DNA of 64,000 nt, from contig CAZQMV010000008.1 in assembly GCA_964594635.1 (NCBI GenBank), positions 80,416 through 144,415 on the forward strand, given 5' to 3'. The notes under the pieces are model-generated. The model ran no database searches and was not told the origin of the DNA. It saw nothing but the letters and a program-made list of their open reading frames with translations. Positions 54,631-62,565 of the stretch are shown in pieces (within the stretch, counting starts at the first letter, position 1; every line of letters begins with the position of its first letter). Made by a program: the position numbers and the translations under genes. This DNA comes from Berkiella sp964594635. Lineage in GTDB: Bacteria > Pseudomonadota > Gammaproteobacteria > Berkiellales > Berkiellaceae.

Positions 54631-56034
54631 ATGGTTATTACCCGTTTTGCCCCAAGTCCCACCGGGATGTTGCATGTTGGCAGTGCACGCACCGCCTTGT
54701 TTTGCTGGCTATGGGCCAAAAGAACAAAAGGTACATTCATTTTACGCATAGAAGACACCGATAGAGAGCGCTCAACAGACGAAGCGGTTGAGGTGATCAT
54801 TGAGGGGCTGAAGTGGTTAGGACTAAATTGGGATGAAGGTCCTATCTTTCAAACCCATCGTTTCGATCGCTATAAAGCCGTTTTGAAAGAATTAATGGCA
54901 AAAGGGCATGCCTATAAGTGTTACTGCACGAAAGAGCGTTTAGAAGCATTGCGTGAACAGCAAATCGCTAACAAAGAAAAGGCCCGTTACGATGGCTACT
55001 GTTTGAAGTTTCCCGATCAACCTCATGCTGACACGCCTTATGTGGTTCGTTTTAAAACCCCCCAAACGGGTTCGGTGGTATTTGACGATTTAGTGAAGGG
55101 TAGAATTGAGATCCAAAATACGGAGTTAGACGATTTAATTCTTGCTAGAACTGATGGGACACCCACTTACAATTTTACGGTGGTCGTTGATGACTGGGAT
55201 ATGAAGATCACCCATGTATTACGTGGCGACGATCATATTAATAACACCCCAAGACAGATTCATATATTCCAAGCATTAAATGCGCCAATCCCGGCTTATG
55301 GGCACATGCCAATGTTACTAGGGCCAGACGGTAAACGTTTGTCTAAGCGTCATGGTGCGGTGAGCGTGTTGCAATATCGGGAAGAAGGGATTTTAGCGAA
55401 AGCCTTGATCAACTATTTAGTGCGTTTAGGTTGGTCACATGGCGATCAAGAAATTTTTACTGAAGCGCAAATGATTGAGCACTTTGATGTGCATAACATC
55501 AATGGTGCGCCAACGGCATTAAACCCCGAGAAGCTGTTGTGGTTGAACCAGCACTATTTAAAAACCGAACCTGAAATTGAGGTCGCTAAAGAGTTAGCTT
55601 GGTTCATGGCTAAACTAGGGACTGAATTGACTAAAGGCCCCAATCTTGCTGACGTTGTGGTTGCGCAGCGTGAACGTTGTAAGACGTTGGTTGAGATGGC
55701 CGAGAAGAGTCAATTCTTTTACCAAGATGACATTATCATCGAAGGGGATTTAGCGACTAAGCATTTCAAAGCAGAGGCGGTTCCTGCGCTAGCGGCTTTC
55801 ATTGATGAGCTACAAAATTTAGCGCTGTGGGACAAAGAAAGCATCCATCAAACGATGGCGCGCGTGGTAGAGGCGCAAGGCATTAAAATGGGCGTGATAG
55901 CGCCGCCTGTGCGCCTTGCGGTGTCGGGCACGATGGCTTCTCCACCGATTGATACAATGTTGTTTTTGTTGGGTAAAGAGAAGACAATTGCGCGCTTAAA
56001 TGACGCCCTAGCGCAGATGAAAGAACTTGCATAA
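54631..56034 (+). CDS. gltX: Glutamyl-tRNA synthetase
   Basis: This is a class I synthetase of 467 aa. The N-terminus FAPSPTGMLHVGSARTAL carries the HIGH-type motif (HVGS, residues 15-18), and KRLSKRHGAVSV near residue 236 is the KMSKS-type loop. ITHVLRGDDHINNTPRQIHIFQAL is the GluRS signature. The gene is followed by tRNA-Ala and tRNA-Glu, one of its own substrates. Some gammaproteobacteria have two GltX copies; only one is visible here. Confidence 0.96.
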   Translation: MVITRFAPSPTGMLHVGSARTALFCWLWAKRTKGTFILRIEDTDRERSTDEAVEVIIEGLKWLGLNWDEGPIFQTHRFDRYKAVLKELMAKGHAYKCYCTKERLEALREQQIANKEKARYDGYCLKFPDQPHADTPYVVRFKTPQTGSVVFDDLVKGRIEIQNTELDDLILARTDGTPTYNFTVVVDDWDMKITHVLRGDDHINNTPRQIHIFQALNAPIPAYGHMPMLLGPDGKRLSKRHGAVSVLQYREEGILAKALINYLVRLGWSHGDQEIFTEAQMIEHFDVHNINGAPTALNPEKLLWLNQHYLKTEPEIEVAKELAWFMAKLGTELTKGPNLADVVVAQRERCKTLVEMAEKSQFFYQDDIIIEGDLATKHFKAEAVPALAAFIDELQNLALWDKESIHQTMARVVEAQGIKMGVIAPPVRLAVSGTMASPPIDTMLFLLGKEKTIARLNDALAQMKELA

Positions 56035-56039
56035 AAAAG

Positions 56040-56068
56040 TTGACTCGGAAGGGGCGGGGTCGTAGAAT
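56040..56068 (+). promoter_or_regulatory. Promoter of the tRNA-Ala gene
   Basis: TTGACT, a 17-bp spacer and TAGAAT are followed by a C-rich discriminator region, 16 bp before the tRNA. This is the layout of a strong, stringently controlled stable-RNA promoter. Confidence 0.75.
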
Positions 56069-56084
56069 CCTTCCCTCATCTCCC

Positions 56085-56160
<76 letters not shown>

Positions 56161-56241
56161 GATTGAGGTAGCAGCCGCGAGTATGCTAGCTAAATAGAAG
56201 AAGAAAGTTTGGAGCATTTTTTTGCTTTGAGCGAACACTGG

Positions 56242-56317
56242 GTCCCCATCGTCTAGAGGCCTAGGACACTGCCCTTTCACGGCGGTAACAGGGGTTCGAA
56301 TCCCCTTGGGGACGCCA
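56242..56317 (+). tRNA. tRNA-Glu(TTC), host of the integration site
   Basis: This is a 76-nt cloverleaf. The acceptor is GTCCCCA / TGGGGAC, the anticodon stem encloses loop CTTTCAC (anticodon TTC), the T arm is AGGGG-TTCGAAT-CCCCT, and the 3' end is CCA. Its 3' half, from the anticodon loop onward, is duplicated at 63595 as the other end of an integrated element. Confidence 0.96.
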
Positions 56318-56318
56318 T
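56274..56318 (+). repeat. attL: 45-bp direct repeat in tRNA-Glu
   Basis: This sequence runs from the anticodon loop (CTTTCAC) through the tRNA 3' end (GACGCCA) plus one base. It is identical to 63595-63639. It is the crossover region left by tyrosine-recombinase integration that keeps the tRNA intact. Confidence 0.95.
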
Positions 56319-56372
56319 TAATTTGGCAAGTAAATCAATCACATATCAAAAATCCCACCGAACAAAAATATC

Positions 56373-56399
56373 AGCGTATGTAACTTTTGGGTAACTTCC
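56373..56399 (+). repeat. Putative integrase arm-type site, left
   Basis: AGCGTATGTAACTTTTG is shared exactly with 63464-63480. Here it continues as GGTAACTTCC, giving two GTAACTT units about 11 bp apart. It lies 54 bp inside attL and touches the start codon at 56400. Confidence 0.65.
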
Positions 56400-57050
56400 A
56401 TGGAAGAATATTATTGTGAAATTGCTGAATACATTAAAAGTAGTGGTGATAATAAGCAAAACGACGCAGAAGAAAAGGTTTTAAAAGCTGCTCAAAATGG
56501 CTCAATACAAGCGCAATGGCTTTGCTGGGTAATATTTAATGTAGAGCAAAAGCTTGCCGATATATCCCAACTTTCAAATCAAATTAATCAATACATTTCA
56601 GCTGTCCTTCTTAAATGTCATCAAAATAACCAAAGAACTGTAACATATTTTCCTTGGCTCAAAAACATAGTAAAACTTCGGCACGAACATGAACGAATGG
56701 TGCACTCGTACTGCCTTCATTTGGCCATAAAAGCGTTTAGAGAGGCGCATAGTTGTTCGAGAGGAGATGCAATTAATACCCTTGTGCAACATGCAATGGA
56801 GCAGACTCCATCTGAAAGGCAAAGCGGCAAAACGAAATTTTTTGAAAGATTTAATACAATTCCAAAACTTAAAAAAGAACTGAGATACTATAAGCAAAAC
56901 TACAAAAACTGGACGTTCTTGTTTGAGAATTTTGTGGATTTTAGCTTTTCCCCTCCTTTTAAGTTCCAACCCCCTAGTCAATATACCTACGATACCCATG
57001 CAAGTATCATATTTAAAAACATATTAGTAGATTTAAAAGTCCAATCATAA
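56400..57050 (+). CDS. Island protein of unknown function, 216 aa
   Basis: I do not recognise this gene. The product is soluble and mostly helical, with an N-terminal stretch that could be a Sel1/TPR-like helix pair (EKVLKAAQNGSIQAQWLCWVIF) and an aromatic-rich C-terminal part (WTFLFENFVDFSFSPPFKFQPP). There is no ribosome-binding site before the ATG; instead the arm-type repeat abuts it. It is transcribed inward from the left end. By position it could be a satellite accessory or interference gene, but that is not shown. Confidence 0.6.
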   Translation: MEEYYCEIAEYIKSSGDNKQNDAEEKVLKAAQNGSIQAQWLCWVIFNVEQKLADISQLSNQINQYISAVLLKCHQNNQRTVTYFPWLKNIVKLRHEHERMVHSYCLHLAIKAFREAHSCSRGDAINTLVQHAMEQTPSERQSGKTKFFERFNTIPKLKKELRYYKQNYKNWTFLFENFVDFSFSPPFKFQPPSQYTYDTHASIIFKNILVDLKVQS

Positions 57051-57170
57051 TTTCCCCTTAATTTCAAGAGACACTTTTTAACCGAATTCAGCCAAATTTC
57101 GTCTCACGAAGTTTAAATATTTTTTTCTTATCATGCGTGCTCCTATAAACATTCTGGAGTACGTCATCGT

Positions 57171-57383
57171 ATGAAACAAAAACCAGCATCTAACATCAAT
57201 CAGTTTTGCTTTGATCATGACATGGGCAGAACTACTTTCTATAAACTTTTAAATGAAGGAAAGGGGCCTGACATAATTAAATTGGGTCGTAGGACAATAA
57301 TCACTGCTGAATCAGCTAAGAGATGGCGTGAAAAAATGAGCATGCAACACAACCAAGAAAGTAAGGATAAATGTGATGTGTGA
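57171..57383 (+). CDS. AlpA-like helix-turn-helix regulator/excisionase
   Basis: This is a 70-aa protein. FCFDHDMGRTTFYKLLNEGKGPDIIKLGRRTIITAESAKRWREKM fits the AlpA/Xis winged-helix pattern: the recognition helix is in GRTTFYKLLNEGKGP and the wing in LGRRTIIT. In P4-like satellites and Gram-negative PICIs, AlpA activates excision and replication genes. It is first in a set of three overlapping or closely spaced genes. Confidence 0.8.
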   Translation: MKQKPASNINQFCFDHDMGRTTFYKLLNEGKGPDIIKLGRRTIITAESAKRWREKMSMQHNQESKDKCDV

Positions 57384-57594
57384 ACAACAAGATTTTTATT
57401 TTAATTTTGCTAAATCAGCGCTTTATCTGGCTCTTGCAACTATGAGTGACAAAACTATCAATTATCAGTCAAGGCAACACGCCCAGAAACTGCAAAGCAT
57501 AGGCGTTGATAGTTTGGTAATAACAATAAAAGGCATTCCAGATTCAGGTGTTTGTGTGTATGAGTTTTATATTCCATCTGGCAATTACTTATAG
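57376..57594 (+). CDS. Small island protein of unknown function, 72 aa
   Basis: The ATG at 57376 follows AAGGA at 8 nt and lies inside the end of the AlpA-like gene (8-nt overlap), so translation is coupled. The product (CEQQDFYFNFAKSALYLALA at the start, VCVYEFYIPSGNYL at the end) has no motif that I recognise. It lies 12 bp before the ATPase gene and is likely part of the replication module. Confidence 0.6.
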   Translation: MCEQQDFYFNFAKSALYLALATMSDKTINYQSRQHAQKLQSIGVDSLVITIKGIPDSGVCVYEFYIPSGNYL

Positions 57595-57606
57595 GGAGTA
57601 TGATTT

Positions 57607-59088
57607 ATGAACCAGAATGTAAAACCAATTAAGACAAGGCCGGAAGACCTTAAAAATGAGAAGAAACCAAAAGAAAGTATTTCTTCAAAAATATTAAATT
57701 TGTGTATAGATCTAGAGTTATTCCATAATCAAGAGGGTAAAGCTTTTGCTATTGCATTGATTGACTGCCACCGAGAAGTCTTTGAGATTGGGGGCGCAAG
57801 TTTCAAACGGTTGCTTCAAAATAGATTCTATAACACTTATAGCAAAGGTATCTCAACAAACACCTTTAAAGAAATAGTCACTATATTGGAAGCAAAAGCC
57901 CATTTTGAAGGAAAACAAAATGCAACATCAATACGTGTTGCAACGATAGGGAGAAATATCTATATCGATCTATGCAACAAAAAAAGGCAATGTATTGAGA
58001 TAAGTGCTAACGGGTGGTCGATTCTCGATAGAACACCCGTTATGTTTGTTAGAAAAGAGAGAATGTTAGAACTACCTCTCCCTCAATTAAACGGCGATAT
58101 TAGCTTACTAAAAAAGCATCTTAATATCTATAGTAGTGACTTTCCTTTGATTGTTGCGTGGATTCTTGGTGCTCTACGGGGAAGGCCACCTTATCCAATC
58201 TTGATTTTTCAAGGGGGACAAGGAAGTGGGAAAAGCACAAATACCGAGATTTTACGAAAGTTAATAGATCCATCTGATGTACCGTTAAGAGGCGAGGTAA
58301 ATGATGAACGAGATTTAGTAGCATCTATTTTGTCAGGGTATGTATTTGTCATGGACAATACATCTTCTATAAAGCCAAATATGTCAGATACGCTATGTCG
58401 AACCTCAACAGGAGGGGGATATTCTAGGCGAAAAATGTTTACTGATACAGATGAAATATTGATAAAACTAAGCAATCCGATAATCATAAATGGGATTTGT
58501 AGTCTCCCAGACAGACCAGATTTACTGGAGCGCTCAATTATACTTGAATTGCCAACGATTACTTCTAATCGCCAATGTCATCAAGAAATAATGGAAGCAT
58601 TTGAAAAAGAACTTCCATTGATATTGGGAGCATTTTATACGATTCTGTCTCGTGCCATACAAATACGCCCTAGCATCCAGCTTGAAAATCCTCCAAGAAT
58701 GGCAGATTTTGCTTATTTTGTTGCTGCGGCGGAGAAAGCGATGAATTGGGTAAAAGGCAGCATTTTAAAGTGCTTAGAAAATAATCAGCAAGATCTTGCT
58801 GAGAGTTCAATTGAAGCGAATACCTTTATTTCTGCGGTTCTAGAATTGATGAAGGAGAGAATTGAATTTTCAGCAACTGCCCAAGAGTTATTAGATGAGG
58901 TGAATCGAGTATTTCAAAACAACAGTTATCGTCATTGCCCTGATTGGCCAAAAACGCCTCATAAAGTTGGGCATCTATTGAGTAAATTCTCCACTTATTT
59001 AAAAAGAATGGGCTATACGATTGTACGAACCAAGAGCCCTGATAAATATAGTAAGCGAATTATTAATATTGTTTACGAGGAGAACTAG
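57607..59088 (+). CDS. Replication-type ATPase/helicase of the island
   Basis: This is a 493-aa protein. Residues about 180-330 form a P-loop ATPase: ILIFQGGQGSGKSTNTEILRK (Walker A, near 204-211), LSGYVFVMDNTSS (Walker B) and NPIIINGICSLPDRPDLLERSIILELPTI (sensor and arginine-finger region). This is the layout of phage/plasmid primase-helicases (DUF927/D5-like). I cannot see a clear primase domain in the N-terminal 170 residues. GGAG stands 8 nt before the ATG. In satellites this gene drives autonomous replication after excision. Confidence 0.78.
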   Translation: MNQNVKPIKTRPEDLKNEKKPKESISSKILNLCIDLELFHNQEGKAFAIALIDCHREVFEIGGASFKRLLQNRFYNTYSKGISTNTFKEIVTILEAKAHFEGKQNATSIRVATIGRNIYIDLCNKKRQCIEISANGWSILDRTPVMFVRKERMLELPLPQLNGDISLLKKHLNIYSSDFPLIVAWILGALRGRPPYPILIFQGGQGSGKSTNTEILRKLIDPSDVPLRGEVNDERDLVASILSGYVFVMDNTSSIKPNMSDTLCRTSTGGGYSRRKMFTDTDEILIKLSNPIIINGICSLPDRPDLLERSIILELPTITSNRQCHQEIMEAFEKELPLILGAFYTILSRAIQIRPSIQLENPPRMADFAYFVAAAEKAMNWVKGSILKCLENNQQDLAESSIEANTFISAVLELMKERIEFSATAQELLDEVNRVFQNNSYRHCPDWPKTPHKVGHLLSKFSTYLKRMGYTIVRTKSPDKYSKRIINIVYEEN

Positions 59089-59198
59089 TAAATTTAATTG
59101 GCAGAATGGCCGTAATGTCTGATAGTGCCCTGATAATCACATATGTTCGGTCAATACGGACATTACTGTCATTTGTTTTACCAAATTAGGATACGAAA
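59089..59198. promoter_or_regulatory. Spaced inverted repeat between ATPase and terminase-like genes
   Basis: GTAATGTC (about 59114) and GACATTAC (about 59159) are inverted copies separated by about 37 bp. This may be a promoter/operator for the next gene or part of a replication origin. There is only one pair, so the meaning is open. Confidence 0.35.
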
Positions 59199-59645
59199 AT
59201 GGTAAATAAGAATTCTAAAAAAGGCAGGTCTACAATCTACTCACAAGAATTGGCAACTGAGATTTGCGATACAATTGCTTCAACAAGTAAGGGCATAAAA
59301 CGGCTGTGTAAAGATAATCCTGATTGGCCAAGCCAAGATACCATATTCTCATGGTTAAAGACCTATAGTGAATTTTCCGAGCAGTACGCGCAAGCAAAAA
59401 GACTCCAAGTTGAAGTTTTGATTCATGAAATACTAGAGATTGCAGATGACTCATCGCAAGATTATTTGGTAGATGATAAAGGGAGGTATGTAATCAACAA
59501 TGCAAATATTAATAGGGCTCGTCTAAAAATTGATACTCGAAAATGGATAGCTTGTAAATTAGCGCCTAGAGTGTATGGAAATAATGTGGGCAATGCAGAG
59601 AAACCTATCTCTTTAATTGAACAAATTCTTAAATTGAGAGATTAA
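59199..59645 (+). CDS. Terminase small subunit-like protein
   Basis: This 148-aa protein has an N-terminal HTH (IYSQELATEICDTIASTSKGIKRLCKDNPDWPSQDTIFSWLKTYSEFSEQYAQAKRLQ), a linker (EILEIADDSSQDY) and a closing segment (ARLKIDTRKWIACKLAPRVYGN). This order is that of phage terminase small subunits, which bind the packaging site. AGGA precedes the ATG. No large subunit is present. In satellites, a lone TerS redirects a helper phage's packaging machine to satellite DNA. Confidence 0.85.
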   Translation: MVNKNSKKGRSTIYSQELATEICDTIASTSKGIKRLCKDNPDWPSQDTIFSWLKTYSEFSEQYAQAKRLQVEVLIHEILEIADDSSQDYLVDDKGRYVINNANINRARLKIDTRKWIACKLAPRVYGNNVGNAEKPISLIEQILKLRD

Positions 59646-59676
59646 AAAATATAATCACGTAAAGGTCTTAATAAAA

Positions 59677-59961
59677 TCAAAACTCGAGTGTAAATTTGTA
59701 GCCATTATTTACATAATTCGACGATATCATTACATCTTGCTTAGGTGTTGGATAAAGTTTTGGTTTTTGAGTGGGTTCAATAAAAGCGCCGGTAAGAAAT
59801 ACATATCCGTTACCCCTAAATGACAAATTAAAAGCGTTTGATTCAAACTTAACTGCGTCAGATTCTTGAGTTAAAATTATTGTGTATACATTGTCATTAA
59901 AATCAATGATAACGTTTGCGCCCGATATACAGTTTAATTCTGATTTATTTAGGATTCTCAT
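59677..59961 (-). CDS. Double-glycine-type leader peptide 1 (94 aa)
   Basis: The leader MRILNKSELNCISGA matches the bacteriocin-type pattern M-R-x-L-x3-E-L-x2-I-S-G-A, with Ala in place of the last Gly. Predicted cleavage after residue 15 leaves 79 residues, beta-rich with no Cys (NVIIDF, NLSFRGNGYVF, GYKFTLEF). It lies 17 bp after peptide gene 2 on the same strand and is related to it. Export by a C39 exporter such as the one at 48785 is inferred. Confidence 0.72.
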   Translation of the reverse strand: MRILNKSELNCISGANVIIDFNDNVYTIILTQESDAVKFESNAFNLSFRGNGYVFLTGAFIEPTQKPKLYPTPKQDVMISSNYVNNGYKFTLEF

Positions 59962-59978
59962 TTTGGATTTTTCCCTGT

Positions 59979-60254
59979 TTAAAAATAAAGAACATAAATT
60001 GACTTGCTATGAGCTACAATTTGGAAACCATTTATAGTTGGTCCTTGAGGGTAATTTGAACCACGACCTAATGTAGAATAATTAACCTCCCTGCTATCCT
60101 TGAAACAACCTGTTCCGTTAAATGTGAGGTCCCCATACACAAGCTCTTCTCCTGGCTGAAGACTAATAACCATGTAATCTTTATTAATTGAAAAAGTAAT
60201 AGCTATCTCGCTGCCGGAAACCTTTTTTAATTCATTAAAGGTCAAAATTCTCAT
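59979..60254 (-). CDS. Double-glycine-type leader peptide 2 (91 aa)
   Basis: I start at 60254, not at the ATG at 60314, because AAGGAG stands 5 nt before it and the product then begins with the leader MRILTFNELKKVSGS. Cleavage after residue 15 would leave 76 residues with one Cys. The segment LTFNGTGCF aligns with LSFRGNGYVF of peptide 1, so the two are probable paralogues and form a two-gene operon. The final GS instead of GG is a variant cleavage site. Confidence 0.75.
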   Translation of the reverse strand: MRILTFNELKKVSGSEIAITFSINKDYMVISLQPGEELVYGDLTFNGTGCFKDSREVNYSTLGRGSNYPQGPTINGFQIVAHSKSIYVLYF

Positions 60255-60530
60255 AAATTCTCCTTGGGTAATATTGAATTTTCTGATATTTATTGCCCAA
60301 AATAAAAGATACATACAATATTTTTTTGGCTATAAGACAATTTCATTCGCCTGTTTCAAATCATTTTTAAACATTCAATTTAATTAAAGGTTCATCACTT
60401 TCTTTATCTGGGCATATACACAAATTGATGTTTTACAGTTGTCTCAAAAGTATGTATGTACACTCATTGTTTAATTTACTTAATGATATCATCACAGCGT
60501 TTTTTAATTCAAATGGACAAATAACAAGAT
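60255..60530. promoter_or_regulatory. Divergent AT-rich intergenic region between peptide operons
   Basis: These 276 bp separate the minus-strand peptides 2/1 from the plus-strand peptides 3/4. They are very AT-rich, with several TATAAT-like words and no clear -35/-10 pair that I would defend. They probably carry both promoters. Confidence 0.45.
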
Positions 60531-60719
60531 ATGAGACTTCTTAATAACATTGAAATCACAAACATATCTGGAGGTGTTCAATTTTTTTGCGCACTTCATC
60601 AAGGGGTGCAGTTAATATGCTCTCCTGTCATCTGGAATGGCTCGCAATGGGTCATGTCTGGTCATGCTGAGCAATTACAGATTATCTGGCAAAATGGTAC
60701 TCCAACATTTTATATATAA
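60531..60719 (+). CDS. Double-glycine leader peptide 3 (62 aa)
   Basis: The leader MRLLNNIEITNISGG has a perfect Gly-Gly end. Mature part: 47 residues, hydrophobic and rich in Trp and Gln (VQFFCALHQGVQLICSPVIW, then WVMSGHAEQLQIIWQNG), with Cys5 and Cys15 able to form a disulfide. The ribosome-binding site is poor (ACAAG). A microcin- or bacteriocin-like secreted peptide is the natural reading; activity is unknown. Confidence 0.72.
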   Translation: MRLLNNIEITNISGGVQFFCALHQGVQLICSPVIWNGSQWVMSGHAEQLQIIWQNGTPTFYI

Positions 60720-60806
60720 AGTAGATGGTTTCCTAAATATCGATCATTATGACAAAGAAAATAATGTAGATACGACTCTTTTGAATAAAAATAGTAGGAG
60801 ATAAAA

Positions 60807-60995
60807 ATGAGAGATTTAACAGCGAATGAAATGACCAATGTAAATGGTGGTACATGCCATTATGATCCTGCAACAGAGCAAGCTTTAAATAGACTTTATA
60901 ACGAGTTATCTTCTCTAGGCCTTCTTGGAAGTTCTATTCAAGTACAAGCGGAAAAAGAAATAACCAGGCGTGCAACTTACATTAAATGTGATTAG
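60807..60995 (+). CDS. Double-glycine leader peptide 4 (62 aa)
   Basis: The leader MRDLTANEMTNVNGG is preceded by AGGAG at 6 nt. The mature part again has 47 residues, with Cys2 and Cys46 near the two ends, which would close the chain as a large loop, and an amphipathic helical centre (ALNRLYNELSSLGLLG). It lies 87 bp after peptide 3. There is no immunity-like membrane protein next to it. Confidence 0.76.
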   Translation: MRDLTANEMTNVNGGTCHYDPATEQALNRLYNELSSLGLLGSSIQVQAEKEITRRATYIKCD

Positions 60996-61285
60996 AGTAA
61001 GCAATTTGGATTGATCCTACATCTACTCAAGGATGAGTATAAAAAAATTCGCAAATCATACTGTTTTGTATTTGTTTAATCATACATCACAGGCTCGTGT
61101 TGATTGTAGGTAAGCAGATTGATAATCGGTTCTCCGGAAATTTCGGATAACTCAAAGTAAGGGTAAAATAGAGCACACGCTGTGCACAATAACCCATTAA
61201 AACACACTCAAATGAGCTCAAATACACTTGTTCTATCCCATTGCTAGAGCAGATTTGAGTAGAGTGTGAACTTAATATCCCTCGT
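60996..61285. other. Gap without a recognised gene
   Basis: These 290 bp lie between peptide gene 4 and the 3' end of the integrase gene. I see only a 26-codon ORF at 61034 without a leader-type start and no clear terminator. Nothing is supported here. Confidence 0.5.
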
Positions 61286-62554
61286 TTATATAGAAAAAAC
61301 ATTGACATTTTTGTCGAGTATTGAAAATGAAGGAAGCATTTCATTCACTGCTTTTGCCAAAGTTTTATCGCACAAATGTGCATAATGTCTAGAAGTCACT
61401 CTAGTATCGGCATGGCCCAATAATTTTGAGATGGTAAGCAAATCAGCCCCTGCTTGAGCAAGCAAAGAAGCATAAGTATGCCTCAATTCATGGAAACTCA
61501 CGGCAGGTTCAATTCTTGCATAAGCGCAAGCTTCTTTTAAAAGCCTAACATGATGATTTTTACCCCATTGCATATTATCGCTCTTGGTAAAAACTAAGTG
61601 ATTACCAAGTTTGCCCACGATAACATTCATAAAAAATTGCATTCCACTATTATTAAGATACACATACCTGCCTTTGCCGCTTTTTGAAGGTTGAATATAA
61701 ATGTAAGCCTTATCCTTTACCTTCAAATGAACATCGCAAACTTTAAGACTTGCAAGTTCGTTGAATCTTGCGCCAGTGTAAAGAGCAGCTTGAATCAATT
61801 GTCTTAAATCAGACTTAGCTGCATTAATTAGTCTTTTAGCTTCAGCCTCGGTTAAAAAGCGGACTTTAGGCTCATCAACGTTTTCGAATGGTTTTACTCT
61901 ACGCCATGCGAGATCATCATCGACAATTTCATCTTGGTACGCTTTGTTTAAAATAGCTTTGAGCACAGAAAGGTTTCTATTTGCTGTAGCTTTTCTGGAA
62001 CGTTTTTGATCATCTGAATCAGCTGCATTTCGATATTGCTGTTTACCGAATTTAGATGATCGCTTCCGTGCGGGAGACGAGGCAAGCTTTTGATGCCATG
62101 CTTTTATTTCTTTAGTGCTTAGCTCAGATATCAACTTATCGCCAAAGTAGGGGAGAATGTGTGCATTGATACTAGCCTGCGTTTCTTGAATTGATTTGCG
62201 ATTTTCTTTAAACCAGTTTAAATAATGATCGGTGGCATATTTAACCGTTGACTTGGGATGATCCTTTAGAAAAGTATCAATCAATTCATGAGCTTTGAGT
62301 TGGGCATCTTTGAAGCTTAAAATTTCAATGCCATCAGAATCTAGAATATCATCGGCTTTGCCAATCACAGTTCGCTTATAGCTTTTAGTTCCAGGTCTGA
62401 TTTGCCTAAACCACCACGATCCACCTTGAGGACCTTTACGGTAGCCAATGTAACATCCGGCGCAAATCAATCGCCAATAAGGATCTTTGCTGATTACAAG
62501 CTTTAACCTTGATTGGCGAGTTTCTAGCCTTGGATCTTTTACTTGCCTTGCCAT
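61286..62554 (-). CDS. int: Tyrosine integrase of the island
   Basis: This 422-aa recombinase has an N-terminal arm-binding domain (GGSWWFRQIRPGTKSYKRTVIGKADD), a core-binding SAM-like domain (YATDHYLNWFKENRKSIQETQASINAHILPYFGDKLI) and a catalytic domain. The latter has Arg in ALYTGARFNELASLKV, H-x-x-R in FHELRHTYASLLAQAG, His in LLGHADTRVT and the nucleophile Tyr in SRHYAHL. GAGGGT stands a few bases before the ATG. It follows the KilA-N gene by 11 bp and sits at the attR end, as is usual for tRNA-integrated elements. Confidence 0.95.
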   Translation of the reverse strand: MARQVKDPRLETRQSRLKLVISKDPYWRLICAGCYIGYRKGPQGGSWWFRQIRPGTKSYKRTVIGKADDILDSDGIEILSFKDAQLKAHELIDTFLKDHPKSTVKYATDHYLNWFKENRKSIQETQASINAHILPYFGDKLISELSTKEIKAWHQKLASSPARKRSSKFGKQQYRNAADSDDQKRSRKATANRNLSVLKAILNKAYQDEIVDDDLAWRRVKPFENVDEPKVRFLTEAEAKRLINAAKSDLRQLIQAALYTGARFNELASLKVCDVHLKVKDKAYIYIQPSKSGKGRYVYLNNSGMQFFMNVIVGKLGNHLVFTKSDNMQWGKNHHVRLLKEACAYARIEPAVSFHELRHTYASLLAQAGADLLTISKLLGHADTRVTSRHYAHLCDKTLAKAVNEMLPSFSILDKNVNVFSI

Positions 62555-62565
62555 ATTACCCTCGC

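Noticed and set aside
60255..60314. Upstream start for peptide gene 2 giving 20 extra residues
   Set aside because: The internal ATG at 60254 has AAGGAG at 5 nt and places the leader at the N-terminus exactly as in the other three peptides.
60452..60544. 30-codon ORF overlapping the start of peptide gene 3
   Set aside because: No ribosome-binding site and no double-glycine leader; it ends just inside peptide 3. Could be chance in AT-rich DNA.
61087..61344. Minus-strand 85-aa ORF overlapping the integrase end
   Set aside because: It starts inside int in another frame, has no ribosome-binding site and no recognisable content.
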